From contig VYZB01000371.1 of the NCBI GenBank assembly GCA_013397455.1, positions 1-64,000 on the forward strand: 64,000 bases of DNA, in the 5' to 3' direction. The position numbers and the translations under genes are program-made. This DNA is from Crotophaga sulcirostris. Lineage: Eukaryota > Chordata > Aves > Cuculiformes > Crotophagidae. This document shows, piece after piece, positions 40,301 through 49,600 of this stretch. Positions within the stretch are counted from its first letter, which is position 1. The number at the start of each line of letters is the position of its first letter. The notes under the pieces were generated by a model, which made no database searches, had not been told where the DNA came from, and was given only the letters and a program-made list of their open reading frames with translations.

Positions 40301-40515
40301 GTCCCTACCTGGGCATGGGCAGAGTTTCACCGAAGGACAGGGCAAAAAGCAAGCTAAAGCCTGACAGTGAGAATGATGGGTACATCCCAGACGCTGAAAT
40401 GAGTGACTCGGAGACTGAAGTGGCTGAAAAGAAGTGCAGGCAGCAGAGGCTCAGTCCAAACAGCACGATCAGCAGAAGGACGGACATTATTAGGAGAAGC
40501 ATCCTGGCATCCTGA
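10341..40515 (+). CDS. JADE1: JADE1 (PHF17), PHD-finger scaffold of the HBO1 acetyltransferase complex; spliced, 10 coding exons
   Basis: The coding exons are 10341-10392, 20903-20985, 24119-24276, 27891-28078, 30960-31171, 32621-32788, 33394-33510, 36031-36561, 38692-38809 and 39614-40515. Every junction is GT-AG and the frame is kept throughout, giving 2529 nt (842 aa plus stop). The protein starts [17 protein letters not shown], the JADE1 N terminus. Residues about 66-90 ([15 protein letters not shown]) are the conserved N-terminal block linked in JADE/BRPF proteins to binding of the MYST acetyltransferase. PHD1 uses C205, C208, C222, C225, H230, C233, C246 and C249. The zinc knuckle uses C257, C260, H278 and C281. 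PHD2 uses C314, C317, C327, C332, H337, C340, C364 and H367. A charged helical region follows to about residue 540, then a disordered tail ending RRSILAS. JADE1 works in the nucleus with KAT7, ING4/5 and MEAF6 to acetylate histone H4/H3, and is reported to be stabilised by pVHL. Confidence 0.97.
10393..20902 (+). other. JADE1: JADE1 intron 1 (coding numbering), 10.5 kb
   Basis: The largest intron of the gene in this window. It is unique AT-rich sequence with many short frames and no recognisable exon. A possible degraded copy of the palindromic repeat at 21919 lies near 17815-17865 (TTGCCATTAACTTTAATGG), and a shorter one near 20805. A 228-codon antisense open frame at 15641-16327 appears accidental. 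Large 5' introns of chromatin genes often hold enhancers, but none can be shown from sequence alone. Confidence 0.7.
20903..20985 (+). CDS. JADE1: JADE1 coding exon 2
   Basis: Encodes residues 18-45, [20 protein letters not shown] followed by HEDRKPSE, a serine- and arginine-rich basic stretch typical of the JADE1 N terminus and probably disordered. The acceptor is TTTTGTGTCCTAG and the donor GTACTT follows a complete GAG codon (phase 0). Confidence 0.95.
21689..21703. repeat. (TC)n simple repeat
   Basis: About seven uninterrupted TC dinucleotides inside a longer pyrimidine-rich region of JADE1 intron 2. Confidence 0.85.
21809..21834. repeat. (CCCT)n simple repeat; G-quadruplex motif on the - strand
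   Basis: On the + strand there is a run of five C, then four CCC triplets separated by single T bases. The complement therefore holds at least five G-runs of three or more, most with one-base loops, which is a canonical quadruplex pattern. It lies on the template strand of JADE1 intron 2. Whether it folds in cells is not known. Confidence 0.85.
21919..21987. repeat. Old palindromic repeat with GTGAAATCC-type ends
   Basis: The left arm begins GTGAAATCCTG and the right arm ends CACGGTTTCACC, so the ends are imperfect inverted repeats. The centre has CATTGAAGTTGGTGGCAAA and CCCATTGACTTTAGCATGG, also roughly complementary. It resembles a palindromic, MITE-like repeat that I remember from bird, crocodile and turtle genomes, with the motif CATTGAAGTCAATGG. 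The family name is not certain. Confidence 0.55.
22190..22257. repeat. Two-copy tandem duplication, 34-bp period
   Basis: The block TTGGCTCTCAGATTGAGCAA followed by GTTTTGTATCC occurs twice directly in tandem, starting at 22191 and 22225. The copies differ at very few positions, so the duplication is probably fairly recent. It lies in JADE1 intron 2. Confidence 0.9.
24119..24276 (+). CDS. JADE1: JADE1 coding exon 3
   Basis: Encodes residues 46 to the first two bases of Arg98, including [19 protein letters not shown] and [20 protein letters not shown]. This is the most conserved N-terminal block of the JADE/BRPF families, implicated in contact with the MYST acetyltransferase (HBO1 for JADE1). 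The acceptor is TCTTTGCAG and the donor GTATAG. The donor is not the strongest consensus, and translation continues openly past it to a stop near 24481, so retention would extend the frame. Confidence 0.95.
24277..27890 (+). other. JADE1: JADE1 intron 3
   Basis: A 3.6-kb intron with locally higher GC (about 25.1-27.2 kb) and many accidental short frames on both strands. No repeat family, RNA gene or alternative exon could be supported. Confidence 0.7.
27891..28078 (+). CDS. JADE1: JADE1 coding exon 4
   Basis: Encodes residues 98-161 with [20 protein letters not shown] and [20 protein letters not shown], part of the enhancer-of-polycomb-like segment that precedes the zinc fingers in JADE proteins. 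The acceptor is TCTGTTTTAG and the donor GTGAGC follows the first base of the Gly161 codon. Confidence 0.96.
28079..30959 (+). other. JADE1: JADE1 intron 4
   Basis: A 2.9-kb intron of unique sequence. Near 28990-29035 there is a short imperfect duplication of CATTTATAACAC. Near 30254-30310 there is a very AT-rich patch. No exon, RNA or transposon was recognised. Confidence 0.65.
30960..31171 (+). CDS. JADE1: JADE1 coding exon 5 (first half of PHD1)
   Basis: Encodes residues 161-231. It begins [20 protein letters not shown], an acidic helix conserved in the JADE/BRPF families, and then the start of PHD1 with CDVC (205-208), CDKC (222-225) and H230. The acceptor is TGTTTCCCAG and the donor GTATGG follows a complete CAG codon. 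Confidence 0.97.
31172..32620 (+). other. JADE1: JADE1 intron 5
   Basis: A 1.4-kb intron splitting PHD1. It is unique sequence with only short accidental frames, and nothing else was recognised. Confidence 0.65.
32621..32788 (+). CDS. JADE1: JADE1 coding exon 6 (end of PHD1, zinc knuckle)
   Basis: Encodes residues 232-287. It completes PHD1 with C233, C246 and C249 in [18 protein letters not shown]. The linker zinc knuckle follows, with C257, C260, H278 and C281 ([19 protein letters not shown] and [12 protein letters not shown]). This arrangement is diagnostic of the PHD-knuckle-PHD module that reads histone H3 tails in JADE, BRPF and AF10/AF17 proteins. The exon is in phase 0 at both ends. 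Confidence 0.97.
32789..33393 (+). other. JADE1: JADE1 intron 6
   Basis: A short intron of about 0.6 kb, AT-rich, ending in a strong polypyrimidine tract (TTTTTTTTCTCTTAG). Nothing else was seen in it. Confidence 0.8.
33394..33510 (+). CDS. JADE1: JADE1 coding exon 7 (start of PHD2)
   Basis: Encodes residues 288-326, [20 protein letters not shown] and [18 protein letters not shown], with the first PHD2 zinc ligands C314 and C317. It has 117 nt in phase 0 at both ends, so skipping it would keep the frame but destroy PHD2. Confidence 0.97.
33511..36030 (+). other. JADE1: JADE1 intron 7
   Basis: A 2.5-kb intron of unique AT-rich sequence with no recognised repeat or exon-like frame. It ends in TTTAATTTCTGTAG at 36030. 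Confidence 0.65.
36031..36561 (+). CDS. JADE1: JADE1 coding exon 8 (rest of PHD2 and helical region)
   Basis: A long internal exon of 531 nt in phase 0, encoding residues 327-503. It completes PHD2 with C327, C332, H337, C340, C364 and H367. It then encodes a charged region, [20 protein letters not shown], the block [20 protein letters not shown], and [20 protein letters not shown]. The post-PHD region is the JADE/BRPF part associated with ING4/5 and EAF6 binding. The donor GTAAGC follows Arg503, and the frame stays open for another 75 codons if the intron is retained. Confidence 0.97.
36562..38691 (+). other. JADE1: JADE1 intron 8
   Basis: A 2.1-kb intron. Its first 225 nt are open in the JADE1 frame, with a stop at 36787. 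No AATAAA was noticed just after that stop. The rest is AT-rich unique sequence without recognised features. Confidence 0.7.
38692..38809 (+). CDS. JADE1: JADE1 coding exon 9
   Basis: Encodes residues 504-542 plus the first base of the next codon: [20 protein letters not shown], then [19 protein letters not shown]. It is a basic helical segment, highly conserved in JADE proteins. The acceptor is ATCTTCTAG and the donor GTATGC. Confidence 0.96.
38810..39613 (+). other. JADE1: JADE1 intron 9
   Basis: An 0.8-kb intron with unique sequence. It ends in CTTTACATTTAG at 39613. No other feature was seen. Confidence 0.75.
39614..40515 (+). CDS. JADE1: JADE1 last coding exon (C-terminal tail)
   Basis: Encodes residues 543-842, a long, polar and presumably disordered tail. 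Conserved landmarks are [97 protein letters not shown] and the terminal [15 protein letters not shown]. The stop TGA is at 40513-40515. This tail distinguishes the long JADE1 form from the reported short form of about 509 residues. Confidence 0.97.
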
Positions 40516-43220
40516 CTGGACACAAGGACATGGTGTCAGCACCGTGGTCAGTAGGGTCACTGCCTACAAGCCAACTCCACGTTATTTATTGGTGTCAGAG
40601 GAGAGTTCTTAAACATGGCTACGGACTGACAATTGAGAACCCATATTCCTGAGCTGTATAAACATGTTTACATGCACTTAAAGCTGAGGGGTTTTGCCGC
40701 TGCCCCCCCAAATTCTTAAGAAGTTTGAATCTCCCTTATTTGCAACTTTCTTGAGTAAGAGAAATGCCGTCACTATTAAAATATGATTTGGGATGAACAC
40801 TAACTCACAAAAACCTTTTAGAAGGGGCTGGGGTGGATAGGGGGAAGTAAGCTGCATTCATTCCTTTTAGCTAAAAAGCACTGATAAAATTCTACTCCCT
40901 TCCCCTGCCCTCTGGAAAAGCACAAGCTCTTAATTTAACTAACATGTTGAATCAAAGATGGTTGTTCGACCATACTGCACTGCTAAACCCCATGGCAAAA
41001 GGCCATTTCCTTGAATAGTGGTAGGTCTTCTGTTTGCAGAATGTTTTCTGTTGCATTCAGCTTGAGCATAGATGGCAGCTGAGAACCCTCCCTAATTTCC
41101 AGAGTTTACATGTAAATACACCTGTGAGCTGACCAGATCGAACGATGATCTTCTAATGGAGAAAAAGGAAGGGAGAGGTCAGGGCTGCAGCTGCCTGGCA
41201 GTGCAACAGCTTGAAAAGACTTCGTCTGAGCACAGAGGATGCTCTGAAATGGCTCAGTTCTGAGACAGGGAGCAGGCCCCTGGGTTACTGCATCCTGAGA
41301 AATAACCTGGCGCCTGTTGCCAGTACGATGACAATTCACAAGAAAGATTTCTAAGGCACTAGTCAGGAGGATTTCCCAAAGCCCACAAGATATGCACTAA
41401 TGGTATGTATTGGGAAAGCCAGGCTTATGACACTAAAGGGTTGCTTTAAAGTGGACATGAATATATATTTTTAAATAGAATAAAATGAAAGGCAATAAGT
41501 TGTGCTTAGCTCTTTACAGTCAAATGAAAAAAAAATATTTCATTCTATTCTGGACTAGATTTGATGGAAGAGGGAACTTGTATTCTGATTGTGTACTTTT
41601 TTTAATAATTGCAAATGGCAATAACTAGTAAGCTATGAGCAATAATATAAGAGGTCATTAGGATACTGTTTTGTACCGAGTAGAGCGCACATAAAATAGT
41701 GGAGTGTTAGGAGCCTGTAAATGTTGGAATTCTGCATAGATGTAAGTCAGGTACGTGCTGGGGAAAATATTTAAGCAGTCAGGTGTTACAGAAATACAGG
41801 CATGAAGAGCCCCCTCCACCCCTTCCCTACTCCTCGCCTGCTGTTACCACATCCGCTCACTACTTAACACAAGCCTCCGGCCTCTTCAGCAGGGAATGTT
41901 TAAAACACAGTAGAACTCTGCCTGAACTGAGTCTTCCAGAGGAGTCAATTAAAGGTAAAAAAGGCTTAGTAACACCGTCTTGCTATGCAAGTTATCACGT
42001 AATTAAATACATGAACAGAAGGCATCCCTGTCATTTGTTTTAAAACGCAGAAGTCTTAACCTTTTGATACCTTTTGGATGATGTTGAGGAATGGGAATTC
42101 TGTGTAGGATGGTTTATTTGTAAAATACCATTGCTGGTCCCAAGAATTTAGATTAACCTCGTGACATACAGAGGTGAAAGTCAAACAGAGCACTAGTGAA
42201 TCTGAAATTACACAGTCGCTCTTGGGAAGTGTTAAAAATTCTTATTTGATCAGACAAAACCAGACAGACAAAAAGTGAATGCAGGTAAGTTCTACTCAAC
42301 ATACAGCATTGTTTTCCAGACAGGCACTCTTATTTCTGTAGGAAAGTAAGAAGCTCGTAACAGTAGGGAATTGTTTGTCAAGCCATAGATGGAATAATCT
42401 AAATTTTGATTCTAAGTAAAAATTTAACCTCACAGCAGTTTGGAAGAGGTACCTTGTTAATTTGCACTATTATGAATGCTAATATTGTGCAGAATTAATG
42501 CCTTACCTGTTTTGCTCCCCGATGTTTAGGTTAATAAGCTTTCTAATGTTTCAAGTTAAGCAGAACCAAAACCAAAAAAAGCTCTAAGACTGCAGTATGA
42601 CCAGCTCTGTAGGTTAGCTTTGTCTCCCAAGCTTAGCGCTCAGTAGAAGAGGTGTCGTAAGTAAAGCAGTGACAATACTAACCCACCCCTGTATTTTACT
42701 GGGATAGAACCATTTGCTGGATTTCTGTTTCTAAGCGTTACCTTTCCTTGTGCAGACTGACCAAGAGATCTTCGATGCTGATTGGTGTATTCTGTCAAAC
42801 TGTAGGCTAGTTGAACTTCTGTAAAGTTGCCCAGAATGCCATTTGTTAGGTTGTAAGCTCACACAAATATCAATGAAGGGTTATACGTGCTGTGTATAAA
42901 TCTTAATTTCAGAAATTTGAGAAAAATGTCATTACATTTGTAAAACCTTGTACAGAAGATTTTTCACCATGTGCCTAGCTTTGGTGTCCATTCAGCTGAA
43001 TTTAATTGAAAAAGGTGCATGAAGAGAAAGAGATAGAAATAAAAAGTATATGTAGAGATGACTATTTTATATTACATGGCCCAATCCTGTATTTATTTTC
43101 TCCCTTTTTTGAAGTATTTATAAAGACCTAGTTGAAGACAGCTGTATTTTTTGTTAAAATATTCAGTAGACTTGTGCCTTTTTTGTCTGTATGTGAATAA
43201 ATGCTGTACATTTTTGCAGT
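40516..43220 (+). other. JADE1: JADE1 3'UTR
   Basis: About 2.7 kb downstream of the stop codon with no sustained reading frame, AT-rich towards its end. Three AATAAA hexamers lie at 41479-41484, 43038-43043 and 43196-43201. The last is followed within about 20 nt by a plausible cleavage site and then T/G-rich sequence, so I take it as the main end. The exact cleavage position is estimated. Confidence 0.75.
43196..43201 (+). terminator. JADE1: Main JADE1 polyadenylation signal AATAAA
   Basis: An AATAAA hexamer in GTGAATAAATGCTG, followed by TG- and T-rich sequence downstream (about 43205-43275), the usual layout of a vertebrate poly(A) site. Weaker alternatives at 41479 and 43038 would give shorter 3'UTRs. 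Confidence 0.7.
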
Positions 43221-46200
43221 ATCCTTGCCAGCAGTGTTTTAGAATTTGCAGTAGTTATTTTGTTTGAGTTAAACATTTCACTGCAGCAATGTGAACAACT
43301 TCTATGGTTAAAATAAGCTTTTAATTTGGATTAAGAGAAGTATCAAAATGCACCCTGTGGTTGCGAGGGTTTTTTTTTTTTTTGGAGGAATTGTTACTGA
43401 CAGCTGTGCACATCCCATCAACAGAAAATTGTTTGCTTTTATGCCTTGAGGTCTTCAAAGAGATGTTGCTTACCTCAACTAGGTTACATTTGTTGATATA
43501 TGATGTCCTTCTAAAGTCCATAATCTTCATTCATGTTCCACTGGACGAAGAACATGAGGTTTCATACCTGTCAGTCTTCCAGACAAGTACACTGAATACA
43601 CATTCATTATGAACTGTCTACAGTCAAGCAGTGTTGGCGGAGAATGTTTGCTGCTATAGACGGATCTCTAGGAGACAAGATGCGAAGTAGGTCCTTTCCT
43701 GTTGCATCCTCTACACTCAAGATGTGGAAACATAGAATGGACTTGGAGCAGAGTCAGAAAAGGGCAAGGCTGTGAATCACAGGGGTGTCAAACTCACTGC
43801 CTGCAGGCTGAATCCAGCCCTCCCCTGCATTTTATCCAGCCCAGCACCTTGTTTCTACCCAGCAGCAGCGCCGAGCTCCCTGTCCCTATGCTCCTGCCAG
43901 CGCTGGTCACGTGTGCAGTGTGTGACGTGTGTCACGCTGCAGGAGCAGGAGAACAGCAGGAGCACAGCAGGAGCTGGGAGTTTCATACCCCTGGTCTAAC
44001 AGGACATCTTGAAAAACAGCTATGGGTAAATAATTTCTCTCACATCTGTACTTGTATCACGTGCATTCACCTTTTTGGCCACTGTGAGTGGTGCCCCTAA
44101 AAAACATATTTCAAAGAATGAAGGTGAAGAGATGGCCCCCCTAAGAGTTATCAGTGTAAGCTCTTCAGGACATAAACAGAAGTCTGAGAAGGGCTCTTGC
44201 AGCTGCTTTATAGGTCTTGCTGACAGCAGCCTTTCCAAAAGGCACTGCAGTGCTGGTGTTAGTAGAGTAAGGCTGGGTGAGAGCTGAGGGCAGCTTGCTA
44301 ACCACTTAGACTATAGGAAGTGATAGATCTATATATATGTCTAATATAGAGAGTGATAGATCCTTCAACAGCTGGTACAGGGCTCTTGGGAAGACCCAAA
44401 ATGAAGTTTCTACTACCTTCATAGTCAGTTTCTCTCACCTGTTGAAGGGAAGTAACTCTTCATCTAGAAACTTGTCCCAAATAAACAACGTTTTACTCAA
44501 TGGGAAGCATTAATATCACACTAGGGAATCTTTAAGAGAAAACCTGGTGGTGGGGTGGGAAAGGAAGGCAGAGGAAACAAAAACTTTTCAATGGAAGAGT
44601 GACAAGAAATACATAGATGGGAACAAATGTAAAACAGCCAGCACAGATGGTTGAGAAGCTTGCTGCTCAATTCCATGAAACAATCTAGTACCATGAGGGA
44701 AAGAGCAAATCTTACCTAACCAGCAAGCCTCAAATTGCCTCAACAAGCACCTTTCCTTTGAAAGTCCAGTTTGTTAGCAGCATGCCAGAAGCCTCCCCTA
44801 GAAGCTAAATGGAAACGAAAGGAGGTGGTGGTAAGGTGATGAGCTTAACTTGACCACATTCCCTTTTGTGGTTCAGACAGATGTGTTTGCTTAAATTTTA
44901 GCTGCTTGGAGCATTAGTCAGACAGATGAAAGCAGAACTCTTTATTTCCAGTGTTATCTGCCATAATGGCTCTGTTGCCCCTAAATTTTACTGTTAGGTG
45001 CTTGTGTCACCATTGCAATTCATAGTCTGGCGATTGACCATTACACAAGAGCTACACCATGTGTTGAAATGAATGTACCCATAATTAAAAGGAAACCTAC
45101 CAGGTGCCCTTCTGTGCCTCAAGGAACAAATACACAAATACTATTGCTTAAGAACTTACCTGCCATTTTCAGCCAGGTTTCACTTCACAGCTAGAGCATC
45201 TCTTTAGGGAGTGAATAGGAAAGTCTTCCAGGTTGTCTGACATCATCTCAGATGTGCATTATGCAAATTAAAATGAGGCATTTGTTGCTTATCTCCCCCT
45301 CTATGGTGTACATGGTTGACTGACAAAAACACTGCACTAGACATTTGGAGTTTCTGGACAAGGCACCTGTGTTGCTTTGAAGTTTTTTAGCAAAATGAGA
45401 ATGCAATGGATATAGGCATGTATCAAACTAGTAAATTGTAGGAAATAATAAGGAGAAATTTTTATGTCCTCTAAAAGGCAAATATGGTGAAGATCCACTG
45501 TGACAGATGTATGGGGTTTTTAGTCCAAAACAAAAGTTCTCAAACATTGGGTGAGCATCATCCATCAACTAAATTGCAGTTATAAACCAGAATTACACCC
45601 TTCATGCTTAAGAGGAAGGACAAGAAATTATGCCAGCTAAGTCCAAGATGGGAGCACTTCAAAATCAGTTAACACCTATCAAAAATTTATAATATGTGCT
45701 GAAAGAGAAAATGGAGTTCACCTCTGATTTTAGAATGATAGATATGAAGTTTCTCAACTATCAAAGAAAAGCATGTACACAAGAGGATTCCCATATTCTG
45801 GCATCGGAAGAATTCCAACGCACTATTTCCAAACGCATAAAAGCTGGATGACTTCACCAGCTTTGTACAAACTGAAGAAAGGGAGAATCGAAGTTCCCAG
45901 ACACACACAAACCGAGAGAGCAGATCAACAGAAAAGCAATGAATAATTGTATAATAGTAATCGGGAAGAAAAAGCACAACTGAAGAAAGATTACAGTCTT
46001 TAGAAACCAGCTGTACCAATAGCCATAGCAGTGTTTTATTAATTGTTTCCCAGGGGCATCAGAACAAACTGAAGTGAATTCTTGAAGGCAATGGAGGCAT
46101 TTCTCAGATACGATGCCTATCATAAAACCAGCGACTATTTGACATTCATGATGTAATTGGTGTCTTACAACAATTCATAAAGGATCTTCAAAATGTCCCC

Positions 46201-46364
46201 AAGTTACTGCACAACGAAATTTAAGGTATCGACTATATGTGAGCATAGCTGTTCATGAATTTCAATCGAATGTTATCTTATTCCCTGTACTCTTGTCAGA
46301 GTTGGAGGTACTATTTTTTAGACCAAAAAAGTCCAATATGCCATAGCACTGTATCAGATTGTTT
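43221..46364. other. JADE1-SCLT1 intergenic region
   Basis: About 3.1 kb between the estimated 3' ends of two convergent genes. It contains a poly-T run at about 43371-43383 and the hAT-like element at 43780-43993. A TA-rich patch near 44320-44365 repeats GTGATAGATC. The rest is unique sequence with no convincing gene. The right border depends on which SCLT1 poly(A) site is used. Confidence 0.6.
43780..43993. mobile_element. Short non-autonomous hAT-like DNA element (MITE)
   Basis: A 214-bp element with terminal inverted repeats. The left end is CAGGGGTGTCAAACTC, and the right end read in reverse is CAGGGGTATGAAACTC. CAGGGGTGTCAAACTC followed by a GGC-rich 'CTGCAGGCTGAATCCAGCCC' block is typical of vertebrate hAT (Charlie-like) ends. 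The flanking eight bases are GTGAATCA on the left and GTCTAACA on the right, matching at five of eight positions, as expected for a decayed 8-bp hAT target duplication. It has no transposase frame. Confidence 0.75.
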
Positions 46365-46584
46365 CATCTGCTACATTAAAGGACTTTATTTACAACATTT
46401 TGCAGTCTTTACTATGCACACAGATAAAGCATCTTCATTCACCCCCTTTCTTACCTGAATAAAACAGAAAATGTTTATCTACATTTTACAAGCCTTCCTA
46501 TGCATTTGACTTCAGTGCTCCAATATGAAGTTTCTCCAGCAATCTTCTGAACTCTAGCATGGTGTGAATGAAAAATACATAGGT
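46365..46584 (-). other. SCLT1: SCLT1 3'UTR (probable)
   Basis: About 200 nt follow the stop codon to the first AATAAA on the - strand (TTTATT at 46385-46390 on +). The real end is not certain because more TTTATT sites occur further left, for example near 46033 and 44940. Confidence 0.5.
46385..46390 (-). terminator. SCLT1: Candidate SCLT1 polyadenylation signal AATAAA
   Basis: This is the first AATAAA on the - strand after the stop codon, about 195 nt downstream of it. It is supported only by position and hexamer sequence. Confidence 0.5.
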
Positions 46585-46647
46585 TTAAATATTTTCTAGA
46601 TCCTTCAGGGAAGCAGCTTTTTTCTTCTGTGTGGTTATCAGGCTGAG
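46585..46647 (-). CDS. SCLT1: SCLT1 terminal coding exon (20 residues plus stop)
   Basis: After the acceptor TTAATTACAG the exon reads LSLITTQKKKAASLKDLENI and stops (TAA, 46585-46587). This matches the known SCLT1 C terminus, which I recall as ending with a closely similar basic AASLMNLENI segment. The exon is too short to stand out as an open frame and is overlapped by a longer accidental frame. Joining to the previous exon keeps phase 0. Confidence 0.9.
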   Translation of the reverse strand, partial: LSLITTQKKKAASLKDLENI

Positions 46648-49600
46648 CTGTAATTAAAACCAAGCAGACAGATAGTTTCTTATATAATTTTTTGTAAGAC
46701 CAAAGTATCAGTACTTCCATATGGGAGGTGTCACGAAGGAGACGGAACAAACAAAGTAAGTGGGGAATTTGCAGTGAAGACTTTACAATGCACTCTATAG
46801 ATGACAAGTGTTTTTATCTTACTTCAGAATCTAAAGAATTCAAGATGATCAAAGATCATGTAGCAGGAGCATACTTCTACACAGACTGCAGACATTTTTA
46901 ACTTGTGCAAACATTATCCTGTATTTTTGTTTCTTACTGAATTACTATTATTTAATAATAAGCTAAGATTTATAGCCATTGAAGTAACTACAATAAAAAT
47001 GTAATTTTTACACTCCCTAATAGTCCAGGTCTAGCCTATGTTGGATTTCATTTTATAAGGACGCTGGATAACATAATGAGAACACACAATCAAGTCAGAA
47101 AGTAGCCCTCAACCTACAGATTCAGAATACCGAGAAGAGTTACTGTTCTGAACCTGAGGAACCACATGCACAAACATTCCATCTTCTGAGACCTAGAAGA
47201 GAACACCTTGTTTCTTCAGATTCAGAAGAGCAGACATTCTTGTAAAAGTACTCCTGGATACTTTTCCCAGCCTTTAGCAGGAGCAGCACTGTTATGTCTT
47301 TTATTATTTTTTTTTGAGGTGTAAGGAAGGGGTCTGGCACAGAACTTCTTCAGTCCCTACAATAAAGTCAAATCTGAAGCTGGCAGCAGGAACGACTGCC
47401 AAGCCTGAAGAGGGCAAGGCAGTTCTGAAGACTGGCAATAAGATCTGGACAAAAATTTAGCTGTTAAACATCTTACCAAATCTCTTTGTTACTTTTTATG
47501 AGGGAGACTAGTGAGAAACAGTTAATTATCAATTTTTCAGGAACAGCAAAACCTTTTCCTATATGGGCACCCTTGAAGAGTGATGTAACTGTGCTTTTTA
47601 AGAGAAGACAGCAAGTCAGAATTAGAGCTGAATGGATCCATATAATAATCAGGAGGTAAAAGACCTCAAAACACTCTTTCAGAGCAAATTTTCATGAGCT
47701 GTGTAGACCTTATGACAGAGACCATTTACAGCCAGGAAACACAGTTTACATTATGATAGCTTGGCAACTATGCCAATCTATTCACTGCTGTTGTGAAAAA
47801 AATGCCATTTGTCCTAATCAGACAATTTAGATCAACCAAACATTTCCTCTCTGCAACTCACATGGGTTCCCCATATTAAAAAGCTATAATTTGCAAATGA
47901 GTTTCCTAAATCACTGTCAAAAATTAGGAGGCAAAAAGACCACCTTCACTTAATAGGAGACCAACATAAGTAACAAATTTGCTTAGCAAATAAGTGAACC
48001 CAGTGTATAAGCACCTCCATGGGATTTTGCTTCAAGATGCATCACTTGAATAGTATGAAAAAAAAATGCTGGATCGAAAAAAACCCACCTGCATTTCAGC
48101 AGAGAAAATACAGAATTACAGGTAGCATAGGGTCTAGATAATTAAATCTCAAAGTTTCTCTCTCTGAAGAGAAAAAAACCATTCCTCCCAATATCCCTAA
48201 CGTCTAGAAATACTGAATAGTACTGCTCAAAGCTGGAATGAGTTGTAAAACAACTGGAAAAAGAGGGCAGTGACAATTCAACTCAGTAAGTGATCACAGT
48301 GGTGCACAAGAAGGTCTTAGGCACATAAATGGCTCTAACAGACACATCTGGTCTGAAGATTTCATAATCACCAAAACATGTACTAGGCACGTTTACTATG
48401 GTAGGGAGATACATGCACCATTCTTTCCTTCCCCTCTTTGCATAGTCTGGAAAAAACCCAATTATTTCCTATTTTTGTCTGCACAATTTTCAGTATTTTT
48501 GACTTTGCAGGACTTACTGCATCTGTCACACATAACTGATGATAGCTACAGTGGGGTGTACTTCTCCAGCAGTCTTTGGGGACACTGCTGGAGGCTAATT
48601 ATGACAATGCAGGTGGACAAGTGGACAGACAAGAATTTAACAACTCGGGAAGTTCACGACATGGTGTATGGAACTCAAGGTTGGAATCTGATGAACACTA
48701 AACAGGTCGACTATCAATTCTGTCCTACAAGCACTTTGCACCATTTCTCCATGCTTTTTGTGCAGCCACACAATGAATTAGGCCAGGGAACTTATTTGGC
48801 TGAAAAGAACACAGAATTCTGAAAAAAACAGCTATGTTGCCTAGCATTTTTTATGAAGGCATTTCTCTCGTCATCAACTCAAGACATGTTTGGTTTTAAA
48901 TCAGATACCCCAAGAGATAGGTGGAGGAAGTGGCACAGCATTTGCTCTTTATCATGTAAGCCACGATTTATGATTGCTGCAGTAGGTTACACTGAGCTAT
49001 AAAAGCCCACTGGATGTAAACAGGAGGTGCAGTTATTTAAGGAAGTTTTTTATTGCCTTGTTAATTTGCTGCCATTTCTGAAGACGGAAATGATCATACA
49101 CCTTCACTCACACATTCTGAACCACACAAGTTTAATTCGCATCAAATTTGTTTCCATAAACAAACCTATACTGTCACTTAAGCATCCTGTCAGAGCGTGG
49201 CATTTAATTGAATATGCATCAGTTTTGTGATGATACATCCAAAACATAAGCTGCTGGTTAAAATTATATCAGCGGTAATGCACATAAATGATCACCACTG
49301 CCTCAGGAATGATACAAAGTGAATATTGTTGTGATATGCAGCACGATTTTTTAAATGCACTTAGGCAACACACTTTTTCTTAGTTTTGTACCTTTTGAGA
49401 TGCTGTAGCTGCCCTCTGTTCCGCCTGGCTCAGTCGTCTTTGAAGTCTATTGATGTACTCTCGATATTCCATCATTAATTTTTCATCCTGTATAAAGGAA
49501 ATATCTCATTACAAATGCACAGTTCTTTTTACTGGATCCATATATATATGTAGTAGTGGAAAAGCTTAAAACAAGAGGAACGTAAAAAAGTGGAAATGGT

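Noticed and set aside
43702..44100. 132-codon + strand frame downstream of JADE1
   Set aside because: It is caused by the GC-rich interior of the hAT-like element; no homology to any transposase or cellular protein.
48475..48822. 115-codon + strand open frame in the last SCLT1 intron
   Set aside because: It looks somewhat protein-like, but I recognise no family and it has no supporting signals; chance or a very old relic cannot be separated by eye.
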